Below, one piece after another: positions 18,285-27,827 of a stretch of DNA of 64,000 nt. The notes under the pieces are model-generated. The model was not told where the DNA came from and searched no databases. It was given only the letters and a program-made list of their open reading frames with translations. Position 1 is the stretch's first letter. Each line of letters opens with the position of its first letter. The DNA lies in NCBI RefSeq assembly GCF_900114745.1, contig NZ_FOUB01000004.1:1-64000 (forward strand), in the 5' to 3' direction. The stretch comes from Nitrosomonas communis. GTDB lineage: Bacteria > Pseudomonadota > Gammaproteobacteria > Burkholderiales > Nitrosomonadaceae. Position numbers and translations under genes: made by a program.

Positions 18285-19610
18285 ATGTCCAAACTAACGG
18301 AGAACAAGCCCAAAGACAAGGAGCTTGTTACTTTGCCAGGTTCTGCCGCTTTTCAGTCACAATATTTTCTGCGTGATACGGCTGCGGGTGTGATAACGGG
18401 TGCCATGGCAATTCCACTTACGATTGGGATTGCAATTATGTCAGATTATCCGATTAAGGTAGGCTTGGCAACTGTGGCTTTCGCCTGCCTAATCGGCTGG
18501 ATTAATGCCTGGCTTAGACCGGGCAATTTTGTTGGAGCACCTGGAATTGCGGCAGGGTTGGCTCCGGTGCTGGCTATGGGTATAGCCACTTTTGGTTGGG
18601 AAAATATGGCATTCTGTATTTTCCTGACTGCTGTGATACAAGCGATCATCTGGAAATTTAACTGGCAACGATTTTTACTCGTCGCGGTTCCGGTTTATCT
18701 GGTTGAAGGCTTATTAGCGGGTGTAGGACTAAAGATATTGTTGAAATTCTCAGAGTTTACTTACGAAATACCAGCAGAGCTGATTACTGAAACATTCTGG
18801 AATGCTGCACGTATCCAGATGGCTGCAATTTCCGCGGCTGGTCTCGGATTATTTTTATTCTTGTTTTCCAAGTTTAAAGATACTCAACCTGCTATTCCTT
18901 ATTTCGTGCTGATTATTGGGGGAGCATTGCTGGCGCAATTTATTAATGTGCCTATGATAAATGTGGAAGATGTTGATCTACATTTTAAGCTGCCGTTACC
19001 TCAAGCTGATGTCACACTTATCATGCTGGGTTATATGGTACTTTTCTGTGCCATGCTGGCTATCGTCGATGTCATCGAGCAAGTTATGAGTAACGCTGCC
19101 ATTGAGAAAATAGATCCGCTAAAACGTAAGACAAACAGCAATAATAGCTTGCTTGCTATCTGGATTGCGAATTTGGGCTCAAGTTTCTTCCATGGTATGA
19201 CCAATCTGGATGGTCTGGCTAAGAGTACAACCAATAAGCTGGCTGGTGCCATGACCAAGTTTTCAGTTTTGGTTATTGGTGCGGTAGTAGGCTTTTTTAC
19301 ATTCAATCCGCATTATCTAAATTATTTACCGAAATTTGCGCTGGCGGCGATCATGATGTTTACTGGCTATAAAATGATTGCAGGACTGGTACACATCACG
19401 CACCATGGTCCTTATGCCCTAATATTGGCCATTTTAACCGGTGGCCTGGTCTACAAGGTGGGTATTTTTGAAGGTCTGTTGATTGCCATGGCGATACACG
19501 GTGCCATACATTTCCTCATTTACACCAACCATGATCATATTCCAGGGAAAGAAGTTATCAAACGATACTTTGAAAATTTAAAGAAAGACAGCAGCAGTCA
19601 TTTACAGTAA
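18285..19610 (+). CDS. SulP-family anion permease (copy 2)
   Basis: 441 residues, strongly similar to the permease at 14639 over its full length. It shares FQSQYFLRDTAAGVITGAMA and the long identical stretch MSNAAIEKIDPLKRKTNSNN. Differences cluster at the N-terminus and in periplasmic loops. It has the same lack of STAS and the same downstream UspA partner, so the whole cassette was duplicated. AGGAG lies just before the start. Substrate unknown; bicarbonate or sulfate are family possibilities. Confidence 0.85.
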   Translation: MSKLTENKPKDKELVTLPGSAAFQSQYFLRDTAAGVITGAMAIPLTIGIAIMSDYPIKVGLATVAFACLIGWINAWLRPGNFVGAPGIAAGLAPVLAMGIATFGWENMAFCIFLTAVIQAIIWKFNWQRFLLVAVPVYLVEGLLAGVGLKILLKFSEFTYEIPAELITETFWNAARIQMAAISAAGLGLFLFLFSKFKDTQPAIPYFVLIIGGALLAQFINVPMINVEDVDLHFKLPLPQADVTLIMLGYMVLFCAMLAIVDVIEQVMSNAAIEKIDPLKRKTNSNNSLLAIWIANLGSSFFHGMTNLDGLAKSTTNKLAGAMTKFSVLVIGAVVGFFTFNPHYLNYLPKFALAAIMMFTGYKMIAGLVHITHHGPYALILAILTGGLVYKVGIFEGLLIAMAIHGAIHFLIYTNHDHIPGKEVIKRYFENLKKDSSSHLQ

Positions 19611-19726
19611 CTATCTCAAAAATATTTTTAAATATTGAATAATAAACTATCCATTGATTAACGGGCGGAAATGCCAAAATTTCATCCGCGCACAGGATAA
19701 ATTTTTATAAGAAGGGTAGAGAACTT

Positions 19727-20137
19727 ATGTACAAAAAAATAATGGTCGCTATTGATGGCAGTGATGCTGCTCAGCAGGCATTGGAAGAGGCAGTTAATAT
19801 TGCCAATACTTATAATGCTACATTGCGTATTGTCCATTGCGTAAGTGGTGATACTGAAGTTGATAGAGGGGCAGGTTTACAGATATTGGAGCGGGCCAAA
19901 TCAAATTTTGATGCTGTGAGCATAGAGACCCGTCTTTTGAAGGCTGAAGCTGAGTATGGTTTGACTGGAATTGTTGAGGCGATTGACGCTGCTGCTTCTG
20001 AATGGGGAGCAGACTTGCTGGCAGTGGGAACTAGTCACCGCCAGGGATTGGAACGTTTTTATATTGGTTCGGTTGCCGAGCAGCTAGTTAATAAAGTTAA
20101 TGCTTCTGTGCTACTAGTTCGCCCTAAAAAAGGATAG
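19727..20137 (+). CDS. Universal stress protein, UspA family (copy 2)
   Basis: 136 residues, near-identical in layout to the Usp at 16109 (MYKKIMVAIDGSDAAQQALE; ATP loop GTSHRQGLERFYIGSV). The start follows AAGGGTAGAG. It sits 116 bp behind SulP copy 2, keeping the cassette order. A degenerate MITE of family 1 begins right after its stop. Confidence 0.88.
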   Translation: MYKKIMVAIDGSDAAQQALEEAVNIANTYNATLRIVHCVSGDTEVDRGAGLQILERAKSNFDAVSIETRLLKAEAEYGLTGIVEAIDAAASEWGADLLAVGTSHRQGLERFYIGSVAEQLVNKVNASVLLVRPKKG

Positions 20138-20143
20138 AGCGCA

Positions 20144-20247
20144 ATTTCGTTTCTCAATCAAGCCTGATTTTGTCGGCTTCTCCTGACCGTATCATATATA
20201 CTGTCAGCAGCTCGCCTTAGCCTCATAACAGCAGTTCAGAATGGAGT
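20144..20247 (+). mobile_element. MITE family 1, degenerate copy 3
   Basis: Same order of blocks as the family (TTTCTCAATCAAGCCTGA, TTGTCGGCTTCTCC, CTGTCAGCAGCTCGCCTTA) but eroded ends and no clear target duplication. An old copy. Confidence 0.6.
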
Positions 20248-20530
20248 GATAGTACATACCAATAATCGGTGAAAAATCTCTGTATAATGGTCGCATCAGT
20301 AGCAGCCAGAAAAAAATGGCGCAATCAAACAGTTTTTACTCAAGAAAATTAAAATATCTCCTCTTCCTCCGATTAAGCCATTTTTTAACTCTAGCAGCAG
20401 GCATCGTCTAGTTCTGCCTTATATTTATGGATTATTATGGTTAGAAAACAGAATAGAAGCGGGGTGGGAATTAATCCGTTACCCTGTATAGTTCAAGTTA
20501 TACTCGTTCAATCAGAGATATTTGTCGTCA

Positions 20531-20630
20531 TTCCATTTCTAAATCAAAACTGACTTTGTCGGCTTCACTTTGCCGTATTATTTATATTGTCTACGGCTCG
20601 CCTTCGCGTCACTTCTGATTTGGAAATGAA
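20531..20630 (+). mobile_element. MITE family 1, copy 4
   Basis: 100-bp copy with intact left end and GGAAATGAA at the right. The flanks TCA/ATA do not match. It ends 16 bp before the ATG at 20646, and the ribosome binding site GGGGAGG lies immediately outside its edge. Confidence 0.88.
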
Positions 20631-20645
20631 ATAAGGGGAGGCGCA

Positions 20646-21077
20646 ATGAAATTAGTAATGATGTTGAGTAACGGATTGATCTTGCTATTACTTTCAGCTT
20701 GCTCAAGCATGCAGCCTATCTTGTATCCCAACACGCATTTTCTATCGGTAGGCAAGGAGGTTGCGGAGCAAGATGTAGAGGCGTGTGAACAACTCGCCAA
20801 ATCAGCTGGGGCTAAGGAAAAAAGCTATGGCAAGAGTAGCGATGTTGCTTCAAGTACTGTGATGGGAGCAGGTGTTGGGGCTGCGAGCGGTGCTGCTGGC
20901 GGAGCTGTGACCGGTGCAGCGGGCACAGGTTCCATGGTGGGAGCGGTCAGCGGCGCTGTGTGGGGTTTGATGAGAGGGTTGCTTTATTCGAAACCCTCGC
21001 AGCCTGATCGGGCTTATGCTAATTTCGTGAACCGCTGTTTGCAAGAGAAAGGCTACGAGGTGACTGGCTGGCAATAA
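20646..21077 (+). CDS. Glycine-zipper lipoprotein
   Basis: 143 residues with a lipoprotein signal ending LLLLSACSS. A soluble part with one Cys follows, then a glycine-zipper hydrophobic stretch (VMGAGVGAASGAAGGAVTGA). The C-terminus YANFVNRCLQEKGYEVTGW resembles the conserved tail of small outer-membrane glycine-zipper proteins. Probably periplasm-facing and envelope-associated. GGGGAGG upstream decides the start. Transcription must cross MITE copy 4. Confidence 0.75.
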   Translation: MKLVMMLSNGLILLLLSACSSMQPILYPNTHFLSVGKEVAEQDVEACEQLAKSAGAKEKSYGKSSDVASSTVMGAGVGAASGAAGGAVTGAAGTGSMVGAVSGAVWGLMRGLLYSKPSQPDRAYANFVNRCLQEKGYEVTGWQ

Positions 21078-21148
21078 TTGCTTCTTGCAGGTCAGGTTCT
21101 ATCATCCAGAATACCTTAATAGTAACGCACTTTGAGGGTAATGGTTTA

Positions 21149-21505
21149 ATGTTGAATGATTTTATCGATCGTGTTAAATCCGGGCAAGTGGTTGATTTTA
21201 AAGAAACGATGGCAGTGATCGCAGAAGCGTATGATTACCGACCGACAACATTCAGCAATGGTCTTCAACAGCCATTAATGAATGAAGCCGGGTATAATGA
21301 AGGTTCTTGCAAGGTTTTTGCCTTTGCCAAACTGCATGGATTAGATCAGAACCAGACCTTGGCCTTGTTTGGTGATTATTATCGCAAAGATGTGCTGGGA
21401 AATCCTACTGGTCATGATCACCAGAATATCCGCATTTTTATGCGCGATGGTTGGGACGGTATTGTTTTTAATGGCGAGGTGTTAACTGCCAAGCATGCCG
21501 GTTGA
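21149..21505 (+). CDS. HopJ-family protein
   Basis: 118 residues matching the HopJ family: KSGQVVDFKETMAVIAEAYD, YRPTTFSNG, NEAGYNEGSCKVFAFA and HDHQNIRIFMRDGWDGI. The family was named from a Pseudomonas syringae effector, but such genes are widespread in free-living bacteria without type III secretion, so an effector role is doubtful. The last 11 bp overlap the next gene, suggesting translational coupling. Confidence 0.85.
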   Translation: MLNDFIDRVKSGQVVDFKETMAVIAEAYDYRPTTFSNGLQQPLMNEAGYNEGSCKVFAFAKLHGLDQNQTLALFGDYYRKDVLGNPTGHDHQNIRIFMRDGWDGIVFNGEVLTAKHAG

Positions 21506-22553
21506 TGTGCTGATTGTTGGTCAGGGCCTGGCCGGCAGCTTGCTGGCCTGGGAGTTGATCCGTCAGCAAGTTCGCGTCATGGTGATCGATAGCGGTGAGA
21601 CCAATGCGTCGCAGGTCGCCGCAGGACTGATCAATCCGATAACCGGTAAACGACTGGTCAGAACTGCTGAAATCGAGCGATTATTGCCAGCTGCCATGGA
21701 TTGCTACCAACAACTGGCGTTAGCATTTAACCAGCAGTTTTTTGTGCCGATCCCCATGCTACGCCTATTAAAAAGTGAGCAGGAACGGCATATTGCTAAG
21801 CAAAGACTAGCTCAAGCTGAATATCAAGCATTTTTAACGGATGGGCCATCTTCTGCCCCCGACATTATCTCTGCATTTGGCATGCTGCAACAGATGCAGA
21901 CCGGCTATTTAAAAACTCGCCAGTTACTGAAGCGCTTGCGGGATTTTTTTGTGGCGAATGACTGCTACCAGCAAATCAGGATGAATTACCATGAGATTGT
22001 GTTCCAGCCACGTTTGCAATGGCAAGATTTGCAACCGCGGCACATCGTATTTTGTGAAGGTCATCAGGCTACAATCAACCCCTGGTTTGGTGGATTACCG
22101 TTCCAGCCCGTGAAAGGGGAGATTCTCCGCTGTAAAACCCATGCAGTATCTCCGGCCCGGATTCTCAATTTTGGTTATTGGATGATTCCTACCGAGCCGC
22201 ATCAATTCAGGTTAGGGGCAACTTTCGATTATAACAATCTTGATACGCAGCCCACTGAGCATGCAAGTAACCAGTTGATACAGGCTTTGACTGAGGTTTA
22301 TCCCGGCTTACAGCCCGTTGAGATTGTTGAACATCAGGCAGGTATTCGCCCGGCCACGCTGGATAAGCAGCCTTTTATCGGTTCCCATCCGGTATATCAC
22401 CAGTTGCATATTTTCAACGGCTTTGGCGCCAAAGGCAGCTTGGCTATTCCCTGGTATGCGCAGCAATTTGCCGCAGCTTTGAATCAGGGTGCATCGATCC
22501 CCGACGCCGTGCATGTGCGCCGTTATTATGACTCGTATTTTCCCTCTGCCTGA
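21495..22553 (+). CDS. FAD-dependent oxidoreductase, DAO/glycine-oxidase type
   Basis: 352 residues. The N-terminal Rossmann dinucleotide motif is VLIVGQGLAGSLLAWEL, then VMVIDSGETNASQVAAGLIN. The C-terminal DAO domain ends with the FAD contact region HIFNGFGAKGSLAIPWYA. It probably oxidises an amine or amino acid; the substrate is unknown. It overlaps HopJ upstream (11 bp) and the methyltransferase downstream (26 bp), so the three probably form one operon. Confidence 0.82.
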   Translation: MPVDVLIVGQGLAGSLLAWELIRQQVRVMVIDSGETNASQVAAGLINPITGKRLVRTAEIERLLPAAMDCYQQLALAFNQQFFVPIPMLRLLKSEQERHIAKQRLAQAEYQAFLTDGPSSAPDIISAFGMLQQMQTGYLKTRQLLKRLRDFFVANDCYQQIRMNYHEIVFQPRLQWQDLQPRHIVFCEGHQATINPWFGGLPFQPVKGEILRCKTHAVSPARILNFGYWMIPTEPHQFRLGATFDYNNLDTQPTEHASNQLIQALTEVYPGLQPVEIVEHQAGIRPATLDKQPFIGSHPVYHQLHIFNGFGAKGSLAIPWYAQQFAAALNQGASIPDAVHVRRYYDSYFPSA

Positions 22554-23106
22554 AACAGCGCATCACATCATTCGCCAGCATTTACCACAGGGAGGTATCG
22601 CGGTCGATGCCACTGTCGGAAACGGGTATGACACCGATTTTCTAGCTCAGTTGGTCGGTGACAGTGGTTCTGTTTTTGGTTTTGATGTGCAACTGCAAGC
22701 CATACGCGCCACAACACAATTGCTGCGGCAGCGGGGTTTGCTGCATAGAATCACGCTGATTCACGCCAGTCATTCATTGATGGATGAGTATATTCCACAA
22801 AGATTCCACGGTCAGATACAGGTGATTATGTTTAATCTGGGCTATTTGCCAGGGGGAAATAAAAGCATTATTACCCGAGCCGACTCGACTTTGACAGCTA
22901 TTGAGATAGCTTGTCGGCTGCTCACCGCACAAGGGATTCTGACCGTGCTGGCTTATCCAGGTCATATTGGCGGCGATGAAGAAACCCTGCGTCTTAGTGG
23001 ATGGTGTCAACAACTTGATCAGAGTCATTTTCAGGTCGACACTGTGCTGAGTCATTATCCAAAACCTCATGCGCCACGGCTTTTTGTGATCCGGAAAATG
23101 GATTGA
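22528..23106 (+). CDS. SAM-dependent methyltransferase, YtqB/rRNA_methylase family
   Basis: 192 residues from ATG at 22528. Longer in-frame starts exist, but this one matches the family start MTRIFPLPETAHHIIRQHLP. The SAM-binding motif is AVDATVGNGYDTDFLA, and the family signature is MFNLGYLPGGNK. C-terminal SHYPKPHAPRLFVI is also typical. Homologues are annotated as putative rRNA methylases or small-molecule methyltransferases. It overlaps the oxidoreductase by 26 bp. Confidence 0.8.
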   Translation: MTRIFPLPETAHHIIRQHLPQGGIAVDATVGNGYDTDFLAQLVGDSGSVFGFDVQLQAIRATTQLLRQRGLLHRITLIHASHSLMDEYIPQRFHGQIQVIMFNLGYLPGGNKSIITRADSTLTAIEIACRLLTAQGILTVLAYPGHIGGDEETLRLSGWCQQLDQSHFQVDTVLSHYPKPHAPRLFVIRKMD

Positions 23107-23146
23107 TCTGCTATCATGCACAACTTTTTAACCATAAAGCATCTTC

Positions 23147-23458
23147 ATGTCAGAATTCAAAAATGTCACTGTCGTCAAGCAAGCCAATGTTTATTTCGAT
23201 GGTAAAGTCAACAGTCGCACCATTATTTTAGCCGACGGCAGCAAAAAAACCTTGGGCTTCATGCAGCCGGGTGAATATACCTTCCATACCGCTGATCCTG
23301 AATGGATGGAAATACTGGCTGGTGAACTGGAGGTTTGCCTGCCGGCCTCTGATTGGCAAACCGTCAAAGGTGGGGAAGCTTTTAACGTGCCCGCCAATAG
23401 TCAATTTACCATGAAGATAAAAATTCCCACTGATTATTGTTGTTCCTTCCTGAAATAG
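23147..23458 (+). CDS. ppnP: Pyrimidine/purine nucleoside phosphorylase PpnP
   Basis: 103-residue single-cupin protein of the YaiE/PpnP (DUF1255) family: [40 protein letters not shown] and [13 protein letters not shown]. Known members phosphorolyse several nucleosides to free base and ribose-1-phosphate. Full family length. It is the last gene of a plus-strand run, and SelO converges from the other side. Confidence 0.9.
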   Translation: MSEFKNVTVVKQANVYFDGKVNSRTIILADGSKKTLGFMQPGEYTFHTADPEWMEILAGELEVCLPASDWQTVKGGEAFNVPANSQFTMKIKIPTDYCCSFLK

Positions 23459-23513
23459 CGCACAGGCAAAATAAAATTTTTTCTATAGCGGTCTATCCAG
23501 CCTGGAAATAAAA

Positions 23514-24995
23514 TTACGTCCCACAGAATGTTTGATGAACACATTCTGATGGTAACGGGGGGGTGCGGTAATCCTGATACTCCGGTGCTTCGGAGTAGGG
23601 ATCTGTCACTGCTGCCAGCAGCCGTTGCAGCAGAGCGTAATCATCCCGTTCTGTAGCTGCTGCCAGCGCCGCTTCAACCTGGTGGTTGCGCGGATGGATC
23701 GCAGGATTATGCGCCCGCATCAAGCTCAACGAAGCCTGTTTGGACTTGTCCTGGCGCAATAATCTCGCCTGCCAGCGCGCATGCCACGTGATAAACTCGG
23801 CATTCTGAAAAAGGACATCTTGCGGCATAGTGTCCGCAGCCAGTGCACGGAAGGTATTGGTGTAATCGGCTTGGTGCTGCTGCATGCAGGCCAGCACAGT
23901 CTCGATCAATTCAATATCCTCTGCTTCTTCATTAAATAGTCCCAGTTTTTTGCGCATCCCCGTCAACCAGTGGCGCTGGAAGATAGCGGAAAAAGTGTGG
24001 ATCGCTTCTTCCGCCAACGCGACTGCTTGTTCCTGATCCGGGTGTAATAGAGGTAATATTGTTTCTGCAAAACGTGCGAGGTTCCACTGTGCTATTAGTG
24101 GCTGGTTGCTATAGCGGTAGCGGCCATGCTGATCAATTGAGCTGAATACGGTATTCGGATCGTAGGCATCCATAAAGGCACAGGGACCATAGTCAATCGT
24201 TTCACCACTGATGGTCATATTATCCGTATTCATCACGCCGTGAATGAAACCAACCAGCATCCACTTTGCGACCAGCGAGGCCTGGCGTTGTATTACGTTG
24301 TGCAATAGCGCAAGATGGGCATTCTCAGCCGTGGCAGCATCGGGATAGTGCCGGTCGATAGTATAATCGGCCAGAATTTTGATCGCTTCACTATTCCCCA
24401 GCCGCGCAACATATTCAAACGTACCCACACGAATGTGGCTGGCTGCCACCCGTGTGAGTATCGCACCGGGTAGCAGGGTTTCACGTATCACTGACTCGCC
24501 GGTGGTGACCACGGCAAGGCTGCGCGTAGTGGGAATATTTAAAGCATGCATCGCCTCACTGATGAGATACTCACGCAGCATGGGCGCCAATGCTGCGCGG
24601 CCATCGCCACGCCGTGAGAATCGGGTTTGACCGGAACCTTTTAACTGGATGTCAAATCTGTCCCCTGCGGGAGTAAGATGCTCACCGAGCAATATCGCGC
24701 GCCCATCGCCCAGCATGGTGAAATGGCCGTACTGATGGCCAGCATAGGCTTGCGCAATAGGCTGTGATCCCTCAGGCAACACATTACCAGCAAACAGCAA
24801 GGCAGCCTCTTGCTCGGATAGCATGCGAAAATCCAGCCCGAGCGATTCTGCTAGCGTATGATTCAACATCGCTAGCTGTGGATCGCGCACTGGCACCGGG
24901 TCAAGCCGCGCATAAAAAAATTCCGGCAAACGGGCATAGCTGTTATCAAACTGCCAGCCGACGCTGTCATTCGCATATTTTCTATCTGGGTTCAT
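23514..24995 (-). CDS. selO: SelO/YdiU-family protein adenylyltransferase
   Basis: 493 residues, usual SelO length. Conserved blocks are [52 protein letters not shown] and [20 protein letters not shown] (the pseudokinase active-site region with Asn and Asp). Known SelO transfers AMP to Ser/Thr/Tyr of redox proteins. The bacterial enzyme often ends in a Cys used as redox switch; here the C-terminus reads HQTFCGT, keeping a near-terminal Cys. Confidence 0.92.
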   Translation of the reverse strand: MNPDRKYANDSVGWQFDNSYARLPEFFYARLDPVPVRDPQLAMLNHTLAESLGLDFRMLSEQEAALLFAGNVLPEGSQPIAQAYAGHQYGHFTMLGDGRAILLGEHLTPAGDRFDIQLKGSGQTRFSRRGDGRAALAPMLREYLISEAMHALNIPTTRSLAVVTTGESVIRETLLPGAILTRVAASHIRVGTFEYVARLGNSEAIKILADYTIDRHYPDAATAENAHLALLHNVIQRQASLVAKWMLVGFIHGVMNTDNMTISGETIDYGPCAFMDAYDPNTVFSSIDQHGRYRYSNQPLIAQWNLARFAETILPLLHPDQEQAVALAEEAIHTFSAIFQRHWLTGMRKKLGLFNEEAEDIELIETVLACMQQHQADYTNTFRALAADTMPQDVLFQNAEFITWHARWQARLLRQDKSKQASLSLMRAHNPAIHPRNHQVEAALAAATERDDYALLQRLLAAVTDPYSEAPEYQDYRTPPLPSECVHQTFCGT

Positions 24996-25147
24996 GTGAT
25001 CTGATTATATTTATTCGATTCGATAATATTGGTATCGGGCAAAACGGGAAGTGCCAAGCGTTAAGCGAATAAGACAGTTAGGGCGACTTTATGTTCCAAT
25101 GAGAGCGCGCTCTTTTCAAATACTTTATCTACTCTCTACGCTGTGAG

Positions 25148-25645
25148 TTAACGATTTTCCCGCAACGCACGCCTGGATGCACGGTCAACTAAACTGAACA
25201 GTTTACCGATCTCATCTTTTTGGTGAGAGGCTTGGTGGCCTGCCACCTTTACAAACCTGCAATTGAGCCTGGCATGCAAGCGGTAAAATTCCTGGTAGAG
25301 CTCGTAATTAGTCAGTTGCTTGTTTTTACCTGAGAAAAAATTATTTTGTTCAAGACGGGCGCGCCTCCCCGGCAGACCAATAATATTTTGTGAATCGGTA
25401 TAAACTATCAATGCTATATCACGGGCATCGGTCAAAGCCATGGTTTCATACGCTTCATTTAGCGCCCATAATAACGTCTGCAATTCCAATCTGGTCGAGC
25501 TGGTCTGTTCAAAGCGCTTCATTTTCACTGAATCTTTTAGTGTTTCTATCGGCGTAACCAAGTCAGCAATTGCAAAGTAAGCGCCATATCCTATTTTTGA
25601 TTGGGTATTGACACTGCCGTCGGTAAAAATATGTAGGTAGTTCAA
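25148..25645 (-). CDS. Ribonuclease H-like protein
   Basis: 165 residues with RNase H fold motifs: FTDGSV (first Asp), SSTRLELQTLLWAL (Glu), VYTDSQNI (Asp), and the last acidic residue in SLVDRASRRA preceded by KVAGHQASHQKDEI (His loop). It is probably an RNA/DNA hybrid nuclease, more divergent than housekeeping RnhA. A relic of a paralogue's C-terminus lies at 30204-30303. Confidence 0.78.
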   Translation of the reverse strand: MNYLHIFTDGSVNTQSKIGYGAYFAIADLVTPIETLKDSVKMKRFEQTSSTRLELQTLLWALNEAYETMALTDARDIALIVYTDSQNIIGLPGRRARLEQNNFFSGKNKQLTNYELYQEFYRLHARLNCRFVKVAGHQASHQKDEIGKLFSLVDRASRRALRENR

Positions 25646-25738
25646 AATATTATAGTCTGGCTAAAGCAAAAAGCACTTCAGTTCATAGCAGGGGAATAAT
25701 ATTGATTTTAGTTGAAATTCTAACAGAACCTGCGTGAT

Positions 25739-25985
25739 TTAGTTGCTAGCTTCCAGCAAGCCACGCTGTTGCAGCCACTCCAGTAAGTGCTGCACTTTTT
25801 GAATACTCATCGATTGCTGAGTAAGTTCAGCATTGCAGCCAGCGTTAAAGGGTGCAACATGATGCAGTTGCGCACCAATCGAACCCAGGATAATTTGCAC
25901 CGAAATGAAATGCTCCATTTCCTCCTTGGCGATGCCATGGGAATAACCTCTTGCCAGCCACGCGCTACATCACGAATTCCGGCGC
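25739..25985 (-). pseudogene. Broken gene, possibly ferritin-like domain
   Basis: The minus frame reads AWLARGYSHGIAKEEMEHFI, then GSIGAQLHHVAPFNAGCNAE, and ends EWLQQRGLLEASN. Upstream, stops in all frames cut off the N-terminus. The EEMEHF helix recalls ferritin-like diiron proteins, but this is not certain. Truncated relic. Confidence 0.4.
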
Positions 25986-26148
25986 CGCCTACGGTCTACC
26001 GAGGGTTAATAAATGAAATAAATCAACTATTATAAGATATGCAGCTTATCCTGCTTCAGATTGTTCAGCTTGTGTTTAAGATCTCTGGTATAAAGTTACG
26101 ACTAGTTAATTTCCTATTACTAAATTCTACGCAATTTGCGAAAAAATC

Positions 26149-26940
26149 ATGATAAAAAAATACTATTCTGCCCATTCAGGTATTTTCCTTTTGTTATGGG
26201 TTTTGATTTTGACCCTTATCTCTCAACTCGCTTTTGCAGTAACATTATTTATTGATAATAAAGGCTACATTTACGGCAGATTAAGTAATGTGAATCTGGA
26301 AAAAACTTATAGCAGCGCCTATGCCGGGGACATCCTGCTGGGCCATGACAGTACAACTTTCACCAGTATTGGCAATCAACCAGCTAATTTAGTTTCTAAT
26401 CCATGGGAGTTCTGTTTTGAAAAAGACCGCTATGAAGAAATTGAAAATCTCATTGGCAATTACGTTGTGCTTGAATTCAAAACACCTAAAAGTAATGAAC
26501 TGCTTTCTTGTTCTGCCACTAAAGAATTAGTAGCCATCTATCCGGTTGATGAAAATCAAGTATTGGATAAAATGCATTTTATTGGTGACATCAATACGAG
26601 TGATCAGGAAATTTCCCGTGGTGTTGAGTTTGGCAGAATAGTCAATGTCTTTGAAAATAAAAATTCAAATAGAACTTACTTCATGACAGTGCAGATGGGG
26701 AGTAGCGGAAACAGCTTTCGTCATTTTCTTATAGATGATCATGATTTATATGATTTTGCTGTCATAATCATGAAAGCGGCGGCAATGGTAAAAATTCATT
26801 ATAGTGAACGATTATCCATGAGCAATCCTTTTGGCCAGAGTGGCCTGGGCTCTATGTCATATGTCTCAGAAATAGAAATTGTTGGCGGGAAGTCGAGCGT
26901 TCCGCAAACGGAAATTGCTGGCGAGCAGTCTGACTCATAA
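26149..26940 (+). CDS. Exported protein of unknown function
   Basis: 263 residues with an N-terminal signal or anchor (FLLLWVLILTLISQLAFA). The rest is β-rich and soluble with two Cys (EFCFEK and LSCSATK) that may form a disulphide. No family is recognised. It is followed at once by a REP-like repeat, which marks its 3' end. Confidence 0.6.
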   Translation: MIKKYYSAHSGIFLLLWVLILTLISQLAFAVTLFIDNKGYIYGRLSNVNLEKTYSSAYAGDILLGHDSTTFTSIGNQPANLVSNPWEFCFEKDRYEEIENLIGNYVVLEFKTPKSNELLSCSATKELVAIYPVDENQVLDKMHFIGDINTSDQEISRGVEFGRIVNVFENKNSNRTYFMTVQMGSSGNSFRHFLIDDHDLYDFAVIIMKAAAMVKIHYSERLSMSNPFGQSGLGSMSYVSEIEIVGGKSSVPQTEIAGEQSDS

Positions 26941-26949
26941 TATAACTGG

Positions 26950-27042
26950 TAGGGTGCAATAAGTGCAACGCACATTGCACCAGATGGTGAAGTGAGGCAC
27001 ATACGGCGCAATGCCCGATGGTTATTGCGCCTTACGCGGGTT
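26950..27042 (+). repeat. REP-like paired palindrome, full copy
   Basis: Two adjacent hairpins: GGTGCAAT/ATTGCACC (26953-26981) and GGCGCAAT/ATTGCGCC (27005-27031), linked by GATGGTGAAGTGAGGCACATA. Half copies occur at 28520 and 30681, so this is a dispersed extragenic repeat, probably BIME-like. Confidence 0.75.
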
Positions 27043-27073
27043 GTGTTAAGTTTCCGCATGCGCGCCATTCCTG

Positions 27074-27277
27074 ATGGATCACACGACCTTGCTGGCGTTC
27101 GCAGCACACTGGGGCACGGAAACCAAGCCAACCCAGCGCGACCTGCCGCGCCTGACGCCGGCAGAGCAAGCGTTGTACGATGATTTGCGCGAGTACCGTT
27201 TGCACAAGAATCTGCGGCTTGAACAGGAATGCATAGGCTTCGAGTGGCTAAAAGCAGCGCTTGCGGCGCTCGCGTGA
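27074..27277 (+). CDS. Hypothetical 67-residue protein, possibly a fragment
   Basis: The frame reads MDHTTLLAFAAHWGTETKPT and ends KAALAALA, with an amphipathic helical middle (LTPAEQALYDDLREYRLHKN). No ribosome binding site is clear and no family is recognised. It may be the tail of a lost gene. Confidence 0.3.
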   Translation: MDHTTLLAFAAHWGTETKPTQRDLPRLTPAEQALYDDLREYRLHKNLRLEQECIGFEWLKAALAALA

Positions 27278-27341
27278 ACTTATCAAGATACAATCTATCA
27301 ATTGAGGTATGATCATTACTCATATGAGTAAAGGTGACTTC

Positions 27342-27827
27342 ATGGAAACAACACGCGCAGAAAAAGAAAAATTGGCTACTCCTGTCGCCGCAGAAACTAG
27401 TGAACGTACAAGCTCCAGCCAGGAATTTTTACGCTGGAGCAAGAAAATTCTCAAAAGCAATGCTGGCGAAAGAATACGCCTGATTCGGGCAGGCGTCGAT
27501 GCAATGCTATTGGTCAAAGCCAGCGAATATTATGAAATACCGCGCGCCAAACTGGCCAGGATTATCGGTTTATCGAGCGCCACGGCAGACCGCAAAATTA
27601 AAGCAGGCGACAAGCTGGGGTCAGCCGAATCGGAACGGCTCACGCGCATTGCGCTGATCGAGGCAGAAGCAGAACAGGTGTTTGGCTCGGCGGAGCTGGC
27701 CAAACAATGGATGCTAAGCAACAATCTGGTACTGGGCGAATCTCCCTTGTCCTTGCTGGATACCGATGCCGGTTCCGCTGAAGTCCGGCGGATTCTGTCA
27801 GCCATTGCCCATGGCGGCGCAGTCTGA
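27342..27827 (+). CDS. Xre/MbcA/ParS-type antitoxin (DUF2384)
   Basis: 161 residues from ATG at 27342, preceded by AAAGGTG at 6-7 nt; longer in-frame starts lack good spacing. A helix-turn-helix-like N-terminal part (EYYEIPRAKLARIIGLSSAT) is followed by the DUF2384 C-terminal domain (EAEQVFGSAELAKQWMLSNN, LGESPLSLLDT). It neutralises the RES toxin encoded next, whose ATG overlaps this stop (TGATG), the normal order for Xre-RES modules. Probably autoregulated. Confidence 0.9.
   Translation: METTRAEKEKLATPVAAETSERTSSSQEFLRWSKKILKSNAGERIRLIRAGVDAMLLVKASEYYEIPRAKLARIIGLSSATADRKIKAGDKLGSAESERLTRIALIEAEAEQVFGSAELAKQWMLSNNLVLGESPLSLLDTDAGSAEVRRILSAIAHGGAV

Noticed and set aside
21149..21505. HopJ-family gene as evidence for type III secretion
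   Set aside because: No secretion genes are present and the family is common in free-living bacteria; kept only as a family name.
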